A stretch of DNA of 64,000 bases from JAJFUE01 sp041687335 (GCA_041687335.1 JAWLCE010000010.1:57095-121094); one strand, 5' to 3'; positions 34,910 to 44,016 are shown, counted from the first letter of the stretch. Numbers and translations are program-made. Notes: generated by a model from the sequence alone, not told the origin.

Positions 34910-35211
34910 GAGTCACATCATCCTGTCGGAGCGGTGCATCGATCGGAACACAAACCAGCGGCGCCGGACCCGGACCGCCAAACATGAGAGATTGATCATC
35001 TTTTCACAATCCCCGGCCAGTCGTCAATCGCCTTGAGGCCCAAGCCGCGCCGGCGGGTCATCGAGCCATACTCGAACGCCATTTGCAAGCGTCAAATGAT
35101 GATAAGGGCCGAAAAGGGAGGTTTTTCAGCAAAATCTGGCTTCAAGGCACATGGCCTCCCCTGCCGCCGTGAATGGATTATTCTAGCAGGTGGCGCGGGC
35201 AGGAGAAATTT
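34910..35211. other. Region upstream of the nuo operon
   Basis: About 300 bases between nuoA and the preceding SGNH gene on the same strand. It holds an extended -10-like element at 35180-35188 on the minus strand. I see no clear terminator for the SGNH gene and no ORF with protein character. Confidence 0.5.
35180..35188 (-). promoter_or_regulatory. Extended -10 element, candidate nuo promoter
   Basis: On the minus strand TGC-TAGAAT fits the extended -10 consensus TGn-TATAAT. No good -35 box precedes it. Transcription would give a ~260-base leader before nuoA. Confidence 0.3.
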
Positions 35212-36411
35212 TTATGTTCCGATGGCCGTTGCGTCATGGGGCAGGAGCGGCTCGATCAGTTGGAGCAAGCGCCGGGCCAGCACTTGGTTGCCACGATCCG
35301 CAAAATGGTAAATATCGATAAAAATGGCCTCCCGGTTATCCTTGAAAACGGGACGTAAATCCGCCGTCCGCACGTGGCCCCCACCGGTCGCCTCGAGCTC
35401 GCCCAGTCGCTGCGCCATTTCGTCGAAGCAGGCCTCCATGTGGCCCAGCCGCCCGCTCTGGCGATGCTCCTCGAGCCAGTCGTCCTCGCCATCGGTCAAA
35501 GGTTTGAAGCGTTCCGACATGTAGGGCTGGAGCGCCACCACTAGCGGGACGTCCAGCGCTGCGGCCGCCAGCTTGAAATTCTTGATGAAAACCTCCGCCA
35601 CCTCCCCGGGGGGCAGGATCCGGTCCTCATGATAGGGCGGCTGCTGCGGAAAAAAGTCCGCCCCGCCGCGCCCGAGCGACATGTTGGCCAGCGAGAAGAA
35701 CAGGGAATCCTCGTAGTTCCAGCAATCGAGCGCCTCGCGCCCCATGAAGCCCCAATGGCAATCATTGATCCCGGTCAGCGCGACCACCAGGTCCGGCTCC
35801 CATTCACTGAGCCGGTTTTCGATCATGATGCGCTCGTGGGTGCTGGTATAGCCCGGAACGGCGGCGCAAAAGACCTCGACCCGCCGCCCGCCGACGCCCC
35901 CACGCTCGTTGAGCAGACGTTCCAGTTCGAGCGCCAGCGTCGTATCCTCGTTGGGCGCGCCCAACGAAAAAGCCACCGACCCACCGCTGAGGAAGATCCG
36001 ATAGACCCCCGGCGGTCGCGGCAGCGCCAGTTCGCGCTGGTCGCGCATCTGCCGGCCGTTGATGATCAACGAGGGCGAGCGGCCCGGTATCGGCGCATAA
36101 TTCAGGTAGGGCGTGGGCATGCAGGGGATGTGCCATAGAACCTGCTCGAGATTAACATCATCGGGACGCGTGTAGCACTCCAGCACGTGGCGGGTGGCCT
36201 CGGGGGGCTTTTGGCGCAGGAACCAGGCCAGTGTGATCGGTTCACGCCGCGGCGACAGCAATTGCCACAACACCCGCCGCTCGCGCCAGTCGCGCACGCT
36301 GAAAATAAACATGACCAACGAGAGGGCCAGCGCCACAAGCGAGAAGGCCACCAAGGCGTAAAGTGCCATCCGTGAGATGGGCGGTCGGGTCCGGATCGTT
36401 CGAGTTTTCAC
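35212..36411 (-). CDS. Membrane-anchored SGNH/GDSL-family hydrolase
   Basis: A 399-residue protein with one N-terminal transmembrane helix (residues ~17-40, LYALVAFSLVALALSLVMF), then an extracytoplasmic SGNH domain. Block I is IFLSGGSVAFSLGA (GGS in place of GDS), block III is VVALTGINDCHWGF (G-x-N-D), and block V is DIYHFADRGN with catalytic Asp/His. This variant resembles the SGNH proteins found with exopolysaccharide export or O-acetylation systems. No acyltransferase partner is nearby. Same strand as nuo, 302 bases upstream. Confidence 0.78.
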   Translation of the reverse strand: MKTRTIRTRPPISRMALYALVAFSLVALALSLVMFIFSVRDWRERRVLWQLLSPRREPITLAWFLRQKPPEATRHVLECYTRPDDVNLEQVLWHIPCMPTPYLNYAPIPGRSPSLIINGRQMRDQRELALPRPPGVYRIFLSGGSVAFSLGAPNEDTTLALELERLLNERGGVGGRRVEVFCAAVPGYTSTHERIMIENRLSEWEPDLVVALTGINDCHWGFMGREALDCWNYEDSLFFSLANMSLGRGGADFFPQQPPYHEDRILPPGEVAEVFIKNFKLAAAALDVPLVVALQPYMSERFKPLTDGEDDWLEEHRQSGRLGHMEACFDEMAQRLGELEATGGGHVRTADLRPVFKDNREAIFIDIYHFADRGNQVLARRLLQLIEPLLPHDATAIGT

Positions 36412-36582
36412 ACAAACCCCCTGTTTCGCCCCAAACGGGCCACCACTCTTATCTCACATCAAATCTTTCGGCGAAATAGTTTCATCGACGGTTCATGCAT
36501 TGCGAGTGGAACCGAAAAAATCATAAAATACCGGCGCTCGGGCCTCCGGGCTGATTCGGCACCCCATCCAAGGCTGGCATCC

Positions 36583-37200
36583 ATGCGTCGCTCGACCGCC
36601 TTCACGCTGATCGAACTGCTGATCGTGGTGGCGATCATCGCCATCCTGGCCGCCGCGGCCCTGCCCAACCTGCTCGAGGCCCAGGTGCGCGCTAAAATCT
36701 CACGAGCCCAAAGCGACCTGCGCTCGATCGCCACGGCGCTCGAGACCTACCGGATGGACTTCAACGACTATCCGACGATGATCGAGCTGGGCTTCAAGGG
36801 CGGGGTAGCTCCTCTCGCCGGCAGTGACCTCAAGTGGTGGTACGTCCCTGACCGACTCAGCACGCCGATTGCCTATCTCTCCAGCGCCCACCTGCCTTGC
36901 CCCTTCGGCGGCGACCTCGATCGCCGCGACGACTTCCCCGACGACATCTGGCAGCGCTACAGCTTCGAAAATATCACTGAACTCGAAGACAAAGCCCGCT
37001 CCTTTCCGATCTTGGCCGGTAAATATGGCCCCTCGCAGCGCGCCGCCCAACGCATGGGCGGCTGGCGTGTACTCTGCATCGGTCCCAATCAGGCATGGAA
37101 CCCGATGCTGCCTTACGATCCGACCAACGGCACCGTCAGCGATGGCAACATCATGCGAACCCAGCGCAGCACCATCGGCGCCCAATCCGAGCAGCGTTAG
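36583..37200 (+). CDS. Prepilin-type pseudopilin (GspG-like)
   Basis: A 205-residue protein: MRRSTA|FTLIELLIVVAIIAILAAAALPNLLEAQVRAK is a class III prepilin signal and long hydrophobic helix, with Ala rather than Gly before the cleavage site. The helix continues SRAQSDLRSIATALETYRMDFNDYP, the core GspG/PulG pattern. The C-terminal domain (GGWRVLCIGPNQAWN, YDPTNGTVSDGNIMR) matches a pseudopilin subgroup expanded in some environmental phyla. It stands alone here, away from the three-gene pilin-like set at 5.1-8.1 kb. It would need the same prepilin peptidase and assembly machinery. Confidence 0.87.
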   Translation: MRRSTAFTLIELLIVVAIIAILAAAALPNLLEAQVRAKISRAQSDLRSIATALETYRMDFNDYPTMIELGFKGGVAPLAGSDLKWWYVPDRLSTPIAYLSSAHLPCPFGGDLDRRDDFPDDIWQRYSFENITELEDKARSFPILAGKYGPSQRAAQRMGGWRVLCIGPNQAWNPMLPYDPTNGTVSDGNIMRTQRSTIGAQSEQR

Positions 37201-37284
37201 AGTGCCGGTTTCCGCCGTTGCCTTCGCCCGTCTGTGAGTGACACAATATCGGCTTGTCACTGGGAGGTCGGAATACACCGCGGC

Positions 37285-38262
37285 ATGGAAATCAAGGCAG
37301 ACTGGCATAGGGCGCTCGAGGCGGCGCGGCGGGGCGAGCTTGGCCCCGCGCGCCTGGCGCGCGCGCACGACCCGGCGGGTCACTTGCCCGACCTTTTCTG
37401 GGCCCGCTGCCTGACCGAGGCCGGCCTGGATTTGGATGAGGCCGTGGCCATTTTGCGCCCGCTCGGCCCGGCGCTGGCGCCCAACCCCCTCGTCCCGCAA
37501 CTGCTGGCGCTGGCCTTGGCCCGCAGCGGCCGCCCCGCCGACGCCCGCGAGGCCGGTGACATCTGGCGCAAGGCGGGACTGCCCCACAACTTGGAATTGC
37601 TTGCCCAAGTGACACTGACACTTGAAGGCCAGATCCGGCCATGGCCCGACCCCCGGCCGCCCCACCTGCCCTGGCCGGCGATCCTGGGTGATCGCGCAGT
37701 CTTTGTGCCTTTGCAGGAGCCCCCCGATAGTGACATCCTGACGCACCCGCTTGTGACAAAAAAGCCCGGCCTCCTGGCTCGTCGGCGGCTGCAGCGCGCG
37801 ATGGACGCCATGGAAGACCTGCTGATCGGCGACCATCCGCGCGAGGCATACGAGCAGGCTCTTGAGCCGCTTGCCCAAGGGCTGGAGAATGCCGAACTGC
37901 ACATTGTCGCCGCCATCGCAGCGGACGAATTGGGTGATCCGCCGCTGGCGCGGGCGCACCTGGTGCGAGCGCTGGAGCTCGAGCCGACGTTGCTGGTGGC
38001 CCGCACGCACTTGGCCCGCGTCTGGTGGCGCGAGGGTTGGACCGAAAGCGCGATGGTCTTGTGGCGCAGCTTGCCGGTGGAGGGGCCCTATGACCACGGC
38101 CGCCATTATCATCTGGCGCTGGGCCACGACGCACTGGGCGACCGCGCCGCCGCACTCCATGCCATGCAGGTGGCGCTGACCGATTTCTTCTTCGACATGC
38201 GCCACTACTACATCAGCCATGCCCTGCGGCGCTGGCTGGCGCGCTTTGCCCCCGCCAGTTGA
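37285..38262 (+). CDS. TPR-like tetratricopeptide protein of unknown function
   Basis: About 325 residues, mostly helical repeats: ALEAARRGELGPARLARA, DLDEAVAILRPLGPALAPNP, ELHIVAAIAADELGDPPLARAHLVRALELEP and YHLALGHDALGDRAAALHAM. There is no signal peptide or membrane helix, so it is probably cytosolic. The start is uncertain: ATG at 37285 has GGGAGG 17 bases upstream, GTG at 37234 is also in frame. It lies just ahead of batC-batD-batE on the same strand, with a 73-base gap. Confidence 0.7.
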   Translation: MEIKADWHRALEAARRGELGPARLARAHDPAGHLPDLFWARCLTEAGLDLDEAVAILRPLGPALAPNPLVPQLLALALARSGRPADAREAGDIWRKAGLPHNLELLAQVTLTLEGQIRPWPDPRPPHLPWPAILGDRAVFVPLQEPPDSDILTHPLVTKKPGLLARRRLQRAMDAMEDLLIGDHPREAYEQALEPLAQGLENAELHIVAAIAADELGDPPLARAHLVRALELEPTLLVARTHLARVWWREGWTESAMVLWRSLPVEGPYDHGRHYHLALGHDALGDRAAALHAMQVALTDFFFDMRHYYISHALRRWLARFAPAS

Positions 38263-38335
38263 GGCTTTGTATGCCGTCTGGTCCAAAAAATGCTTTAAGA
38301 TCGCACGATGCGTCTGCCGGAGGTAGGCTGACCGG

Positions 38336-39319
38336 ATGTTCCGTCGAGTGACACCGCTTTTGTGGTTGTACGCCGCAGCCCTGCTGGCGCTCGCCCCTGC
38401 CGCCATCGGAGCCGAAAGTTTCGGGGCGCTGATGGAGCGTGGGCGGCAGCTTTACGAGCAGGGGCAATTCGCGGAGTCGGCAGCGGCCTATCATCAGGCG
38501 CTGCAGCAGCAGCCGCTGCCGGTGGTGAAATACAACCTCGGCACGGCGCAAGCCCAGGCCGCGGACCTGGAGTCGGCGCAACAACTGCTCGAGGAATCCC
38601 TCGCCCAGCCCGACCCGGGCATTGCTGGCGACGCGGCCTTCAATCTGGGGCTGCTGCACTACGGACGCGCCTTGGATGACCAGGCGCAGCAGGCAAAACA
38701 CCTCAAGAATTCACTCGGCGCCTTCCGCGATGCGATCCTGCTGGACCCGCAGTCGGCCGATGCGGTCTCCTATTATGAAACCGTCAAGCTGCTGCTTGAT
38801 GAAGCGAAGCAGCAGGAGCAGGAGCAGCAACAGCAGGGCGACGGAAAAAAGGACGACGAATCAGAGAAAGACGACCAGCCACAGCAAAGCCAGAACCAAC
38901 AACCGCCCGACCAGCAGCAGGATCAAAAGCAGGATCAGGACCAGCAATCGCAGTCATCTCGGGGCCAGTCTGACCCGCAGGATCAGCCGAAACCGGCAGA
39001 CCAGCAGGATCAAGCAGCTCAACCCGAAGAGACCCCCTCGGAGCGGCAGGATTCAGCGACGCCGCAGGAGCAGGAGGGCAAGCATGAGCAGCCCCAGCCG
39101 CAGTCGCCGCGCCCCACCCCGCCGGGCGGCAGCAGCACCGGAAATCTAGCCCAAAATTCCGCCGCAGGCGAACCCGACGGCGAACCCAAGGGTGAACCAT
39201 CAAGCGATGAGCAGGATGCCCTGCGGCTGCTCAATTTGCTTGAACGCGAAAACCCCGATCAGTTCAGGCGAGTGTTCCAGCGGCGGGGCACGCCGCACAC
39301 GCTGGAGAAGGATTGGTAA
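38336..39319 (+). CDS. batC: BatC-like TPR protein with Gln-rich tail
   Basis: A 327-residue protein: signal peptide (LWLYAAALLALAPAAIGA), TPR-like repeats to ~residue 160 (GRQLYEQGQFAESAAAYHQAL, VKYNLGTAQAQAADLESAQQLL), then a long low-complexity segment of Gln, Asp, Pro and Lys. It ends in the conserved BatC tail ALRLLNLLERENPDQFRRVF ... EKDW. In Bacteroides and Leptospira, Bat proteins help survival of oxidative stress; the mechanism is unknown. First gene of a batC-batD-batE set; its end overlaps or abuts batD. Confidence 0.82.
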   Translation: MFRRVTPLLWLYAAALLALAPAAIGAESFGALMERGRQLYEQGQFAESAAAYHQALQQQPLPVVKYNLGTAQAQAADLESAQQLLEESLAQPDPGIAGDAAFNLGLLHYGRALDDQAQQAKHLKNSLGAFRDAILLDPQSADAVSYYETVKLLLDEAKQQEQEQQQQGDGKKDDESEKDDQPQQSQNQQPPDQQQDQKQDQDQQSQSSRGQSDPQDQPKPADQQDQAAQPEETPSERQDSATPQEQEGKHEQPQPQSPRPTPPGGSSTGNLAQNSAAGEPDGEPKGEPSSDEQDALRLLNLLERENPDQFRRVFQRRGTPHTLEKDW

Positions 39320-39330
39320 AAGCCTCAACG

Positions 39331-41142
39331 ATGATTCACCTTCGCCACCGCCACCACTCTCCCCTCACCCTGGCCGCGCTGCTGGGGATGAGCCTGTTGT
39401 TTTGCATCTCGGCGGCGGCCCAGGATGACATCCGTTTTCAGGCACAGGTGGAGCAGCAGACGGTCGCCATCGGCGAGCCCTTCACGTATCGACTGGTCGT
39501 TTTGACGTCAGGCCGCTCGCTCGAACGCCATCCGACGCCGCCCGACTTCGGCGGCTTGGAAGTCATCGGCGGCCCCGCGCTCTCAAGCCGCGCCAACATC
39601 ATCAACGGCCGCGCCACCACCGAGAACGCCCTGCAGTGGACTCTGCGCGCGCCGCTTGAGGGCAACTACACCATCTCGCCGGCCCGGCTGCAGATCGACA
39701 GTCGCGAATTCATCACCCAGCCGATTGCCATCAAGGTCGTGGCGCGCGCGCCCTCGGGCCTGCCCGGCTCGCTACAGGACGACCCAATCCTCTCCGCCCG
39801 CGGCAACCATCCCCAGCTCAACCGGCAACTCGAGGGCCGGCTGTTCCTGCGCCCGGTCATTGACAACCCCCGCCCATACGTCAGCCAGCCCTTCACGGTC
39901 AGCTACCATGTCTATGTCGATCCGCAACTGCCGATCCAGTCGCTGGACTACCGCCAGCAGGTGCAGGTCGAGGGTGGACTGGTGGAGGAGCTCTTCCTGC
40001 TCTCGCAACAGGTCAATTTCAACCAGGAGAGCTATGACGGGCGGATATTCAATGTCGCCCGCGCCGCCGAGTATCGCATCACGCCCACCCGCGCCGGCGA
40101 ACTTGTCATTGATCGCTTTGCGATGCTGGCCGGCATCTCGAACGGCCGTCGCGACCTGTTTGCGATGCTCGACCCGGGGATGGCCGTCGAACTGCCGACG
40201 ATGCCGCTGCGGATTGAGGTCCGCCCGCTGCCGACCGAGGGCCGGCCGACCGGCTTCACCGGAACCGTCGGTCGCTATCGCCTGAGCGCCGGTGCCGACC
40301 GCGATTCGCTGAGCCAGCATGAACTGCTGACCCTCAAGCTGACGCTCGAGGGTGAGGGTCCGATCGGGCTGGCCGGCGCCCCCCCGCTACCCACTGGAGT
40401 CGATTTTGAGCTGATCGACCAAGCGCAGGAGACCCACGGCCAGAGCCGGGTTTTTCATTTCAGCCTGCGCCCGCTGCGCCCCGGTTCGCTGACGATCCCC
40501 CCGTTCAGCTACCCGGTCTTCGACCCAGAGGCCGAGCGTTATGAGATCCTGCGCACCGATCCGATCCCGATCACCGTCACCCCTGGCGAGCGGACCGCCG
40601 ACACGATCATCACCGTCACCCCCGCCGCCGATGAAAATTTCAAAAAGCCGCGCCTGCATCCGGTGCGGGTGATCGAGCGCACGCGTGCGGGACAGCCGCG
40701 GCCGCTGGCTCATTTGCCGCTGCTCTGGGCCCTGCACGGGGCCGGGGTGGGCGCGTTGCTGCTGGCTTGGCGCCGCGATCACACCCGGCTAACCGACCCC
40801 GCCGCCTTACGTCGCAATCAGGCACGCAGGACGCTCACCCGCCGGCTGCGCGCACTCCGCCAGCAGGCCTCAGCCCTTCAAACCGCCGAGGCGGCCGGTG
40901 CGCTCGAGCAGGCCGTCCGCGGCTTCATCGCCGATCGTTTCAACGTCGCCCCCGATGGCCTGACCCGACCGCGCATTGAGCAACTGCTTGCCGACAATGG
41001 ACTGAGCAGCGAGTCGACCGCCCGTCTGCTGACACTCCTCGATGCCTGTGGCGCCCTCCGCTACGCGCCCCGCGAGTCCGACGCCAATCTGACTGGCTGG
41101 TGCGATGAAATCGAAACACTGCTGTGGGGGGTGCGTCCATGA
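39331..41142 (+). CDS. batD: BatD-family protein (oxygen tolerance)
   Basis: About 603 residues: signal peptide (LAALLGMSLLFCISAAAQ), then repeated beta-sandwich domains (VEQQTVAIGEPFTYRLVV, NPRPYVSQPFTVSYHVYV, LSQHELLTLKLTLEGEGPIG), a transmembrane helix near residue 480 (LPLLWALHGAGVGALLLAW) and a cytosolic helical C-terminus. This is the BatD (PF13584) layout, which faces the periplasm. The start is ATG at 39331; a TTG at 39313 with GGAGAAGG upstream would add six residues and overlap batC. It overlaps batE by 4 bases. Confidence 0.88.
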   Translation: MIHLRHRHHSPLTLAALLGMSLLFCISAAAQDDIRFQAQVEQQTVAIGEPFTYRLVVLTSGRSLERHPTPPDFGGLEVIGGPALSSRANIINGRATTENALQWTLRAPLEGNYTISPARLQIDSREFITQPIAIKVVARAPSGLPGSLQDDPILSARGNHPQLNRQLEGRLFLRPVIDNPRPYVSQPFTVSYHVYVDPQLPIQSLDYRQQVQVEGGLVEELFLLSQQVNFNQESYDGRIFNVARAAEYRITPTRAGELVIDRFAMLAGISNGRRDLFAMLDPGMAVELPTMPLRIEVRPLPTEGRPTGFTGTVGRYRLSAGADRDSLSQHELLTLKLTLEGEGPIGLAGAPPLPTGVDFELIDQAQETHGQSRVFHFSLRPLRPGSLTIPPFSYPVFDPEAERYEILRTDPIPITVTPGERTADTIITVTPAADENFKKPRLHPVRVIERTRAGQPRPLAHLPLLWALHGAGVGALLLAWRRDHTRLTDPAALRRNQARRTLTRRLRALRQQASALQTAEAAGALEQAVRGFIADRFNVAPDGLTRPRIEQLLADNGLSSESTARLLTLLDACGALRYAPRESDANLTGWCDEIETLLWGVRP

Positions 41143-41891
41143 GGCGACTGATCCTGGGCGCGCTCCTCATCCTGGCCGCCGGGCCTGCGTTTGCCGCCGA
41201 AAGCGAGGCGGCCCTGCTCGAGCGGGCGCAACTGGCCTTTGCCGAAGGGCGCTATGGCGAGGCGGCCGATGTCTATGGCGCGTTGTTGGACGGGGCCCCC
41301 GCCGACATCGACTTGATGTTCAATCAGGGGACCGCCTGGGCCCACCAAGGTGAGCTCGGGTTGGCCTTGTGGCGTTATCACCAGGCCCTGCGCCACGACC
41401 CGCGCGACCGCGCCCTGCACCACAATCTGAAGGTGATCGATCCTGACTATCGCCAAAAACTGGCGCTATCGCCGCTGCCGCCGCTGGATCGGCTGTACTA
41501 CTTCCTAACCGGTGATGAATGGCTCACGCTGGCCAGTGCCGCGGCGCTGGCGGCAATGGCAGCCGGCACGCTCGCGCTCCTCAGCGCTCGCGATGGACGC
41601 GCGCGCGCGCGCCTGCGGACCCTTGCCCTCGGCTGCGTCCTGGCCTCCCTGATGACCCTGCCCTTCGCCGCCACCCACTATGTTCAAGATTTCCCCGGCC
41701 GGCGCGCGATCATTACCCATGAGAAGGCCGTCGTGCGCGCAGGGCCGTCCGAGAACTCGCTTCAGACATGGTCTCCAGCCTTGGGCACGATTGTCCGTAT
41801 CCGCGACAAGCACTCTTCTGATTGGCTGTTGATTGATATTGGCAATCAAGGCACGGGCTACATCAGCGCCAATCAGCTCCGTCGCCTGTAA
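41139..41891 (+). CDS. batE: BatE-like TPR/SH3 membrane protein
   Basis: A 250-residue protein: signal peptide (LILGALLILAAGPAFAAE), a TPR pair (AQLAFAEGRYGEAADVYGAL, NQGTAWAHQGELGLALWRYHQAL), two transmembrane helices (LASAAALAAMAAGTLALL, LALGCVLASLMTLPFAA) and a C-terminal SH3-like domain (KAVVRAGPSENSLQTWSPAL to GTGYISANQLRRL). TPR plus two helices plus SH3 is the BatE architecture. Its ATG overlaps the batD stop (ATGA). There are no VWA-domain batA or batB genes in the flanks. Confidence 0.85.
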   Translation: MRRLILGALLILAAGPAFAAESEAALLERAQLAFAEGRYGEAADVYGALLDGAPADIDLMFNQGTAWAHQGELGLALWRYHQALRHDPRDRALHHNLKVIDPDYRQKLALSPLPPLDRLYYFLTGDEWLTLASAAALAAMAAGTLALLSARDGRARARLRTLALGCVLASLMTLPFAATHYVQDFPGRRAIITHEKAVVRAGPSENSLQTWSPALGTIVRIRDKHSSDWLLIDIGNQGTGYISANQLRRL

Positions 41892-41902
41892 ACCCAGAGT
41901 GC

Positions 41903-42598
41903 TTAAACCAACCGCGTGCGGTTGGGCCAGACTGCTCGGTGCAGTTGCAGGTGCAATCGGACGTTGAGCCTGTCCTGAAGAATCCAGTCGCCCAAGTCAC
42001 TCGACTCGAGTCGGCCATAAACCGGTGAGAAGTGGACCGGAAGTCCCGCGAACTGTGCGGCGTGGTGCTGGACCACAGCACGCGCCCACTCATAATCGGC
42101 CCGGTCGGCCAGCACGAACTTGACCTCGTCGCGTGGACCCAGCCGATCGAGGTTGGCCCACTCGTTGCGCTCAGCCATGGCACTGCCGGGACATTTTACA
42201 TCTACAATCTTCGCCACACGCGGATCGACAGCCCCAATATCAAAGGCACCGCTCGTCTCGAGCAGGACCTCGTAACCGGCATCGCAAAGCTTGCGCAGAA
42301 GGTCAAGGCAACCAGACTGGGCAAGCGGCTCGCCGCCGGTGATCTCGACCAAGCCAAGTCCCAGCGCCTGCACCTCTTCCAGCACCTGATCCATGCTCAT
42401 GCGCCGGCCGCCGTGGAAGGCAAACTCGCTGTCGCACCAACTGCAGCGCAGCGGGCATCCCGTCAGCCGAATGAACGAGCATGGGCGCCCTGCATGAGTT
42501 GACTCACCCTGAATCGAGGCATAGAGTTCACTGACCAACAGCAAGCTGGGCGATGCGTCACAAAGCGGTTCTCTGCGGGAATGGCGCGGGGCGGTCAT
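41903..42598 (-). CDS. queE: 7-carboxy-7-deazaguanine synthase
   Basis: About 231 residues, a radical SAM enzyme making the 7-deazaguanine core of queuosine from carboxytetrahydropterin. SELYASIQGESTHAGRPCSF is the QueE opening; CPLRCSWCDSEFAF has the Cx3Cx2C cluster motif; VEITGGEPLAQ is the SAM-binding GGE block. The exact start is unclear: I use ATG at 42598 (MTAPRHSRRE), but the frame extends upstream to 42706. QueC, QueD and QueF are not in the window. Downstream of the FmdB-type gene on the same strand and convergent with batE. Confidence 0.93.
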   Translation of the reverse strand: MTAPRHSRREPLCDASPSLLLVSELYASIQGESTHAGRPCSFIRLTGCPLRCSWCDSEFAFHGGRRMSMDQVLEEVQALGLGLVEITGGEPLAQSGCLDLLRKLCDAGYEVLLETSGAFDIGAVDPRVAKIVDVKCPGSAMAERNEWANLDRLGPRDEVKFVLADRADYEWARAVVQHHAAQFAGLPVHFSPVYGRLESSDLGDWILQDRLNVRLHLQLHRAVWPNRTRLV

Positions 42599-42672
42599 AA
42601 AAAGGTGGGTTTCCTCGGCCTCCCGGTGGGGCTTAACGATATGCGAACTGTCACGCTTTGACCCATTCGGGA

Positions 42673-42966
42673 TTATTTTTCGAGTGGACATGCCCCTGTT
42701 TGACACGGGGGCGGTGCGCTTTCGGACTTGCTTTCACTCTTCGCGACCGCTGGACAGCTGTTGGCCGCGTTGGAGCCCTTATAATCGGTAATATAAAAGC
42801 CCTTACCTTTGAAGATTAGGCCGGCGCCGCCGCCGATCAAGCGCCGCACAGTGCCTTTGCCACCGCAACCCTCGGCGGGACAATCCTTCACCGATTCGGC
42901 CGACATCGAATGAAAAACTTCGAAGACATGGCCGCAGCTTGTGCACTCATAGTCATAGGTCGGCAT
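42673..42966 (-). CDS. FmdB-type zinc ribbon protein
   Basis: A 97-residue small protein opening MPTYDYECTSCGHVFEVF, the standard FmdB/CxxC zinc ribbon (YECxxCG ... DCPAEGCGGKGTVRRL). A second set of cysteines near the end (CPAV, PPPCQTGACPLEK) is a less common addition. The family is thought to be regulatory, but its function is not settled. Its end overlaps the open frame upstream of queE. Confidence 0.88.
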   Translation of the reverse strand: MPTYDYECTSCGHVFEVFHSMSAESVKDCPAEGCGGKGTVRRLIGGGAGLIFKGKGFYITDYKGSNAANSCPAVAKSESKSESAPPPCQTGACPLEK

Positions 42967-43099
42967 GGTCGATGACTCCTCGGAAGCAGGAAACATAAGG
43001 TATTGTGGGCCAAAAAGCGCCCGCGCAATCCATATCATAGCACAATCCGCGCCATAGGCAACCGCCTTGGCGCGGAAAGAAGCACCCCTAAAAAGTGAA

Positions 43100-43852
43100 T
43101 CAAATCAACTGGCGGCCTTGGCCGTCCACCATTTTACCAGTCAGAATCGTGTAAAGGTCAAACAGCCACAAGAGTCCCAAGCCGCCGGCTGTCACCAGAC
43201 GCACCAAACCGGCTTGGCTGCGGCCAAGGTAAAACATGTGGACCCCAAGGAAGCCGAACAGCAAGGCCAACGCCAGTGTGCCCTTCTTGCTCTTGAGATT
43301 GGATCCCTTCATGGCAGGGGCGGCCCCTTCGCCCTGAGCACCCAAAGCCTGCTGATCCTTAAGCGAATCAAGCGCCTGGGCCAGCGTCATGTTGCCGGGC
43401 AACTGGCGGACCAACCGTCCCAGCGTCTTATTCATGTCGAGGAAGAGTGAATGCCAATCCAGTTCCAGCTTGGACCGCGTGTTCTCCGGCATGGTCTGGA
43501 TATGGGCGATGCTGACCGCCATCCCCAGCACGTTGATGATATCATTGCCACGCTCGAACTTGTCCGCCATCAACTCGACAAACAGGAACTGCTTGCGTGC
43601 CAGTTGCGTCATCACCTGAAAAAAGGCTTTTTCCTCAGCCGGACTGATCTCTTTCTCGGCCAAGTCCTCGGCAAAAAAGCGGAAAAATTCCATCCACAAG
43701 GTGATGTATTCGCGGCAGACCACGATCCGGTTGTCAAGCCGGACCAGCTCTTCCACATAGATCTTCTGATCTTTGGTCAGGCTGAACCGGACCTGCTTGT
43801 CGGCCGCGAGGTGTTTCTTGCCGCCGCCGCCCTTGCTTGTGATGCTGGCCAT
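43100..43852 (-). CDS. TM2-domain membrane protein with a novel N-terminal helical domain
   Basis: A 250-residue protein. The C-terminus (~190-245) is a TM2 domain: KSKKGTLALALLFGFLGVHMF, then YLGRSQAGLVRL and GLGLLWLFDLYTILTGKM, two helices with the 'G-hairpin' loop. Residues ~25-165 are helical (REYITLWMEFFRFFAEDLAE, EEKAFFQVMTQLARKQFLF, ELDWHSLFLDMNKTLGRLV). This helical part resembles the whole 142-residue protein at 47270-47698: both share a W-H pair followed by L-x5-LG-x-L and a W-M-near-aromatic segment. Last gene of the five-gene locus that starts at 48721. Function unknown; the soluble domain is probably cytosolic. Confidence 0.78.
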   Translation of the reverse strand: MASITSKGGGGKKHLAADKQVRFSLTKDQKIYVEELVRLDNRIVVCREYITLWMEFFRFFAEDLAEKEISPAEEKAFFQVMTQLARKQFLFVELMADKFERGNDIINVLGMAVSIAHIQTMPENTRSKLELDWHSLFLDMNKTLGRLVRQLPGNMTLAQALDSLKDQQALGAQGEGAAPAMKGSNLKSKKGTLALALLFGFLGVHMFYLGRSQAGLVRLVTAGGLGLLWLFDLYTILTGKMVDGQGRQLI

Positions 43853-43908
43853 ACTTCAAGGATCATCCCGGGCCGCCGCATGGCGGCTGGAATGACGCTC
43901 CTCCCCCA

Positions 43909-44016
43909 TCAGTCTTTCTTGAACGCGTTGAACGAAAACAGGAAATAAAACAGCACCGTCAGGATTGCACCAAACGTCAGGCCCTCGACGATGAGTATGA
44001 AATGGTCGCCTAGCAT
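43909..44016 (-). CDS. 35-residue single-helix membrane peptide
   Basis: An uncharacterised small ORF: MLGDHFILIVEGLTFGAI then LTVLFYFLFSFNAFKKD. It has a good ribosome binding site (GGGAGAG, 4-5 bases before the ATG at 44016), one continuous hydrophobic helix and a basic C-terminal end (KKD), which orients it with the C-terminus inside. It fits exactly between the large lipoprotein and the TM2 gene, same strand. Small membrane peptides of this kind often regulate or stabilise a partner complex; no homologue is recognised. Confidence 0.65.
   Translation of the reverse strand: MLGDHFILIVEGLTFGAILTVLFYFLFSFNAFKKD

Noticed and set aside
35065..35095. TTGACG ... TATGGC as the nuo promoter (minus strand)
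   Set aside because: Spacing of 19 bases and a poor -10 box; not convincing compared with the extended -10 at 35180-35188, which is itself weak.
38800..39120. CAG-rich tract as a possible DNA repeat expansion
   Set aside because: It encodes the Gln/Asp/Pro-rich linker of BatC and is irregular at the DNA level. Low-complexity linkers here are usual for this family.
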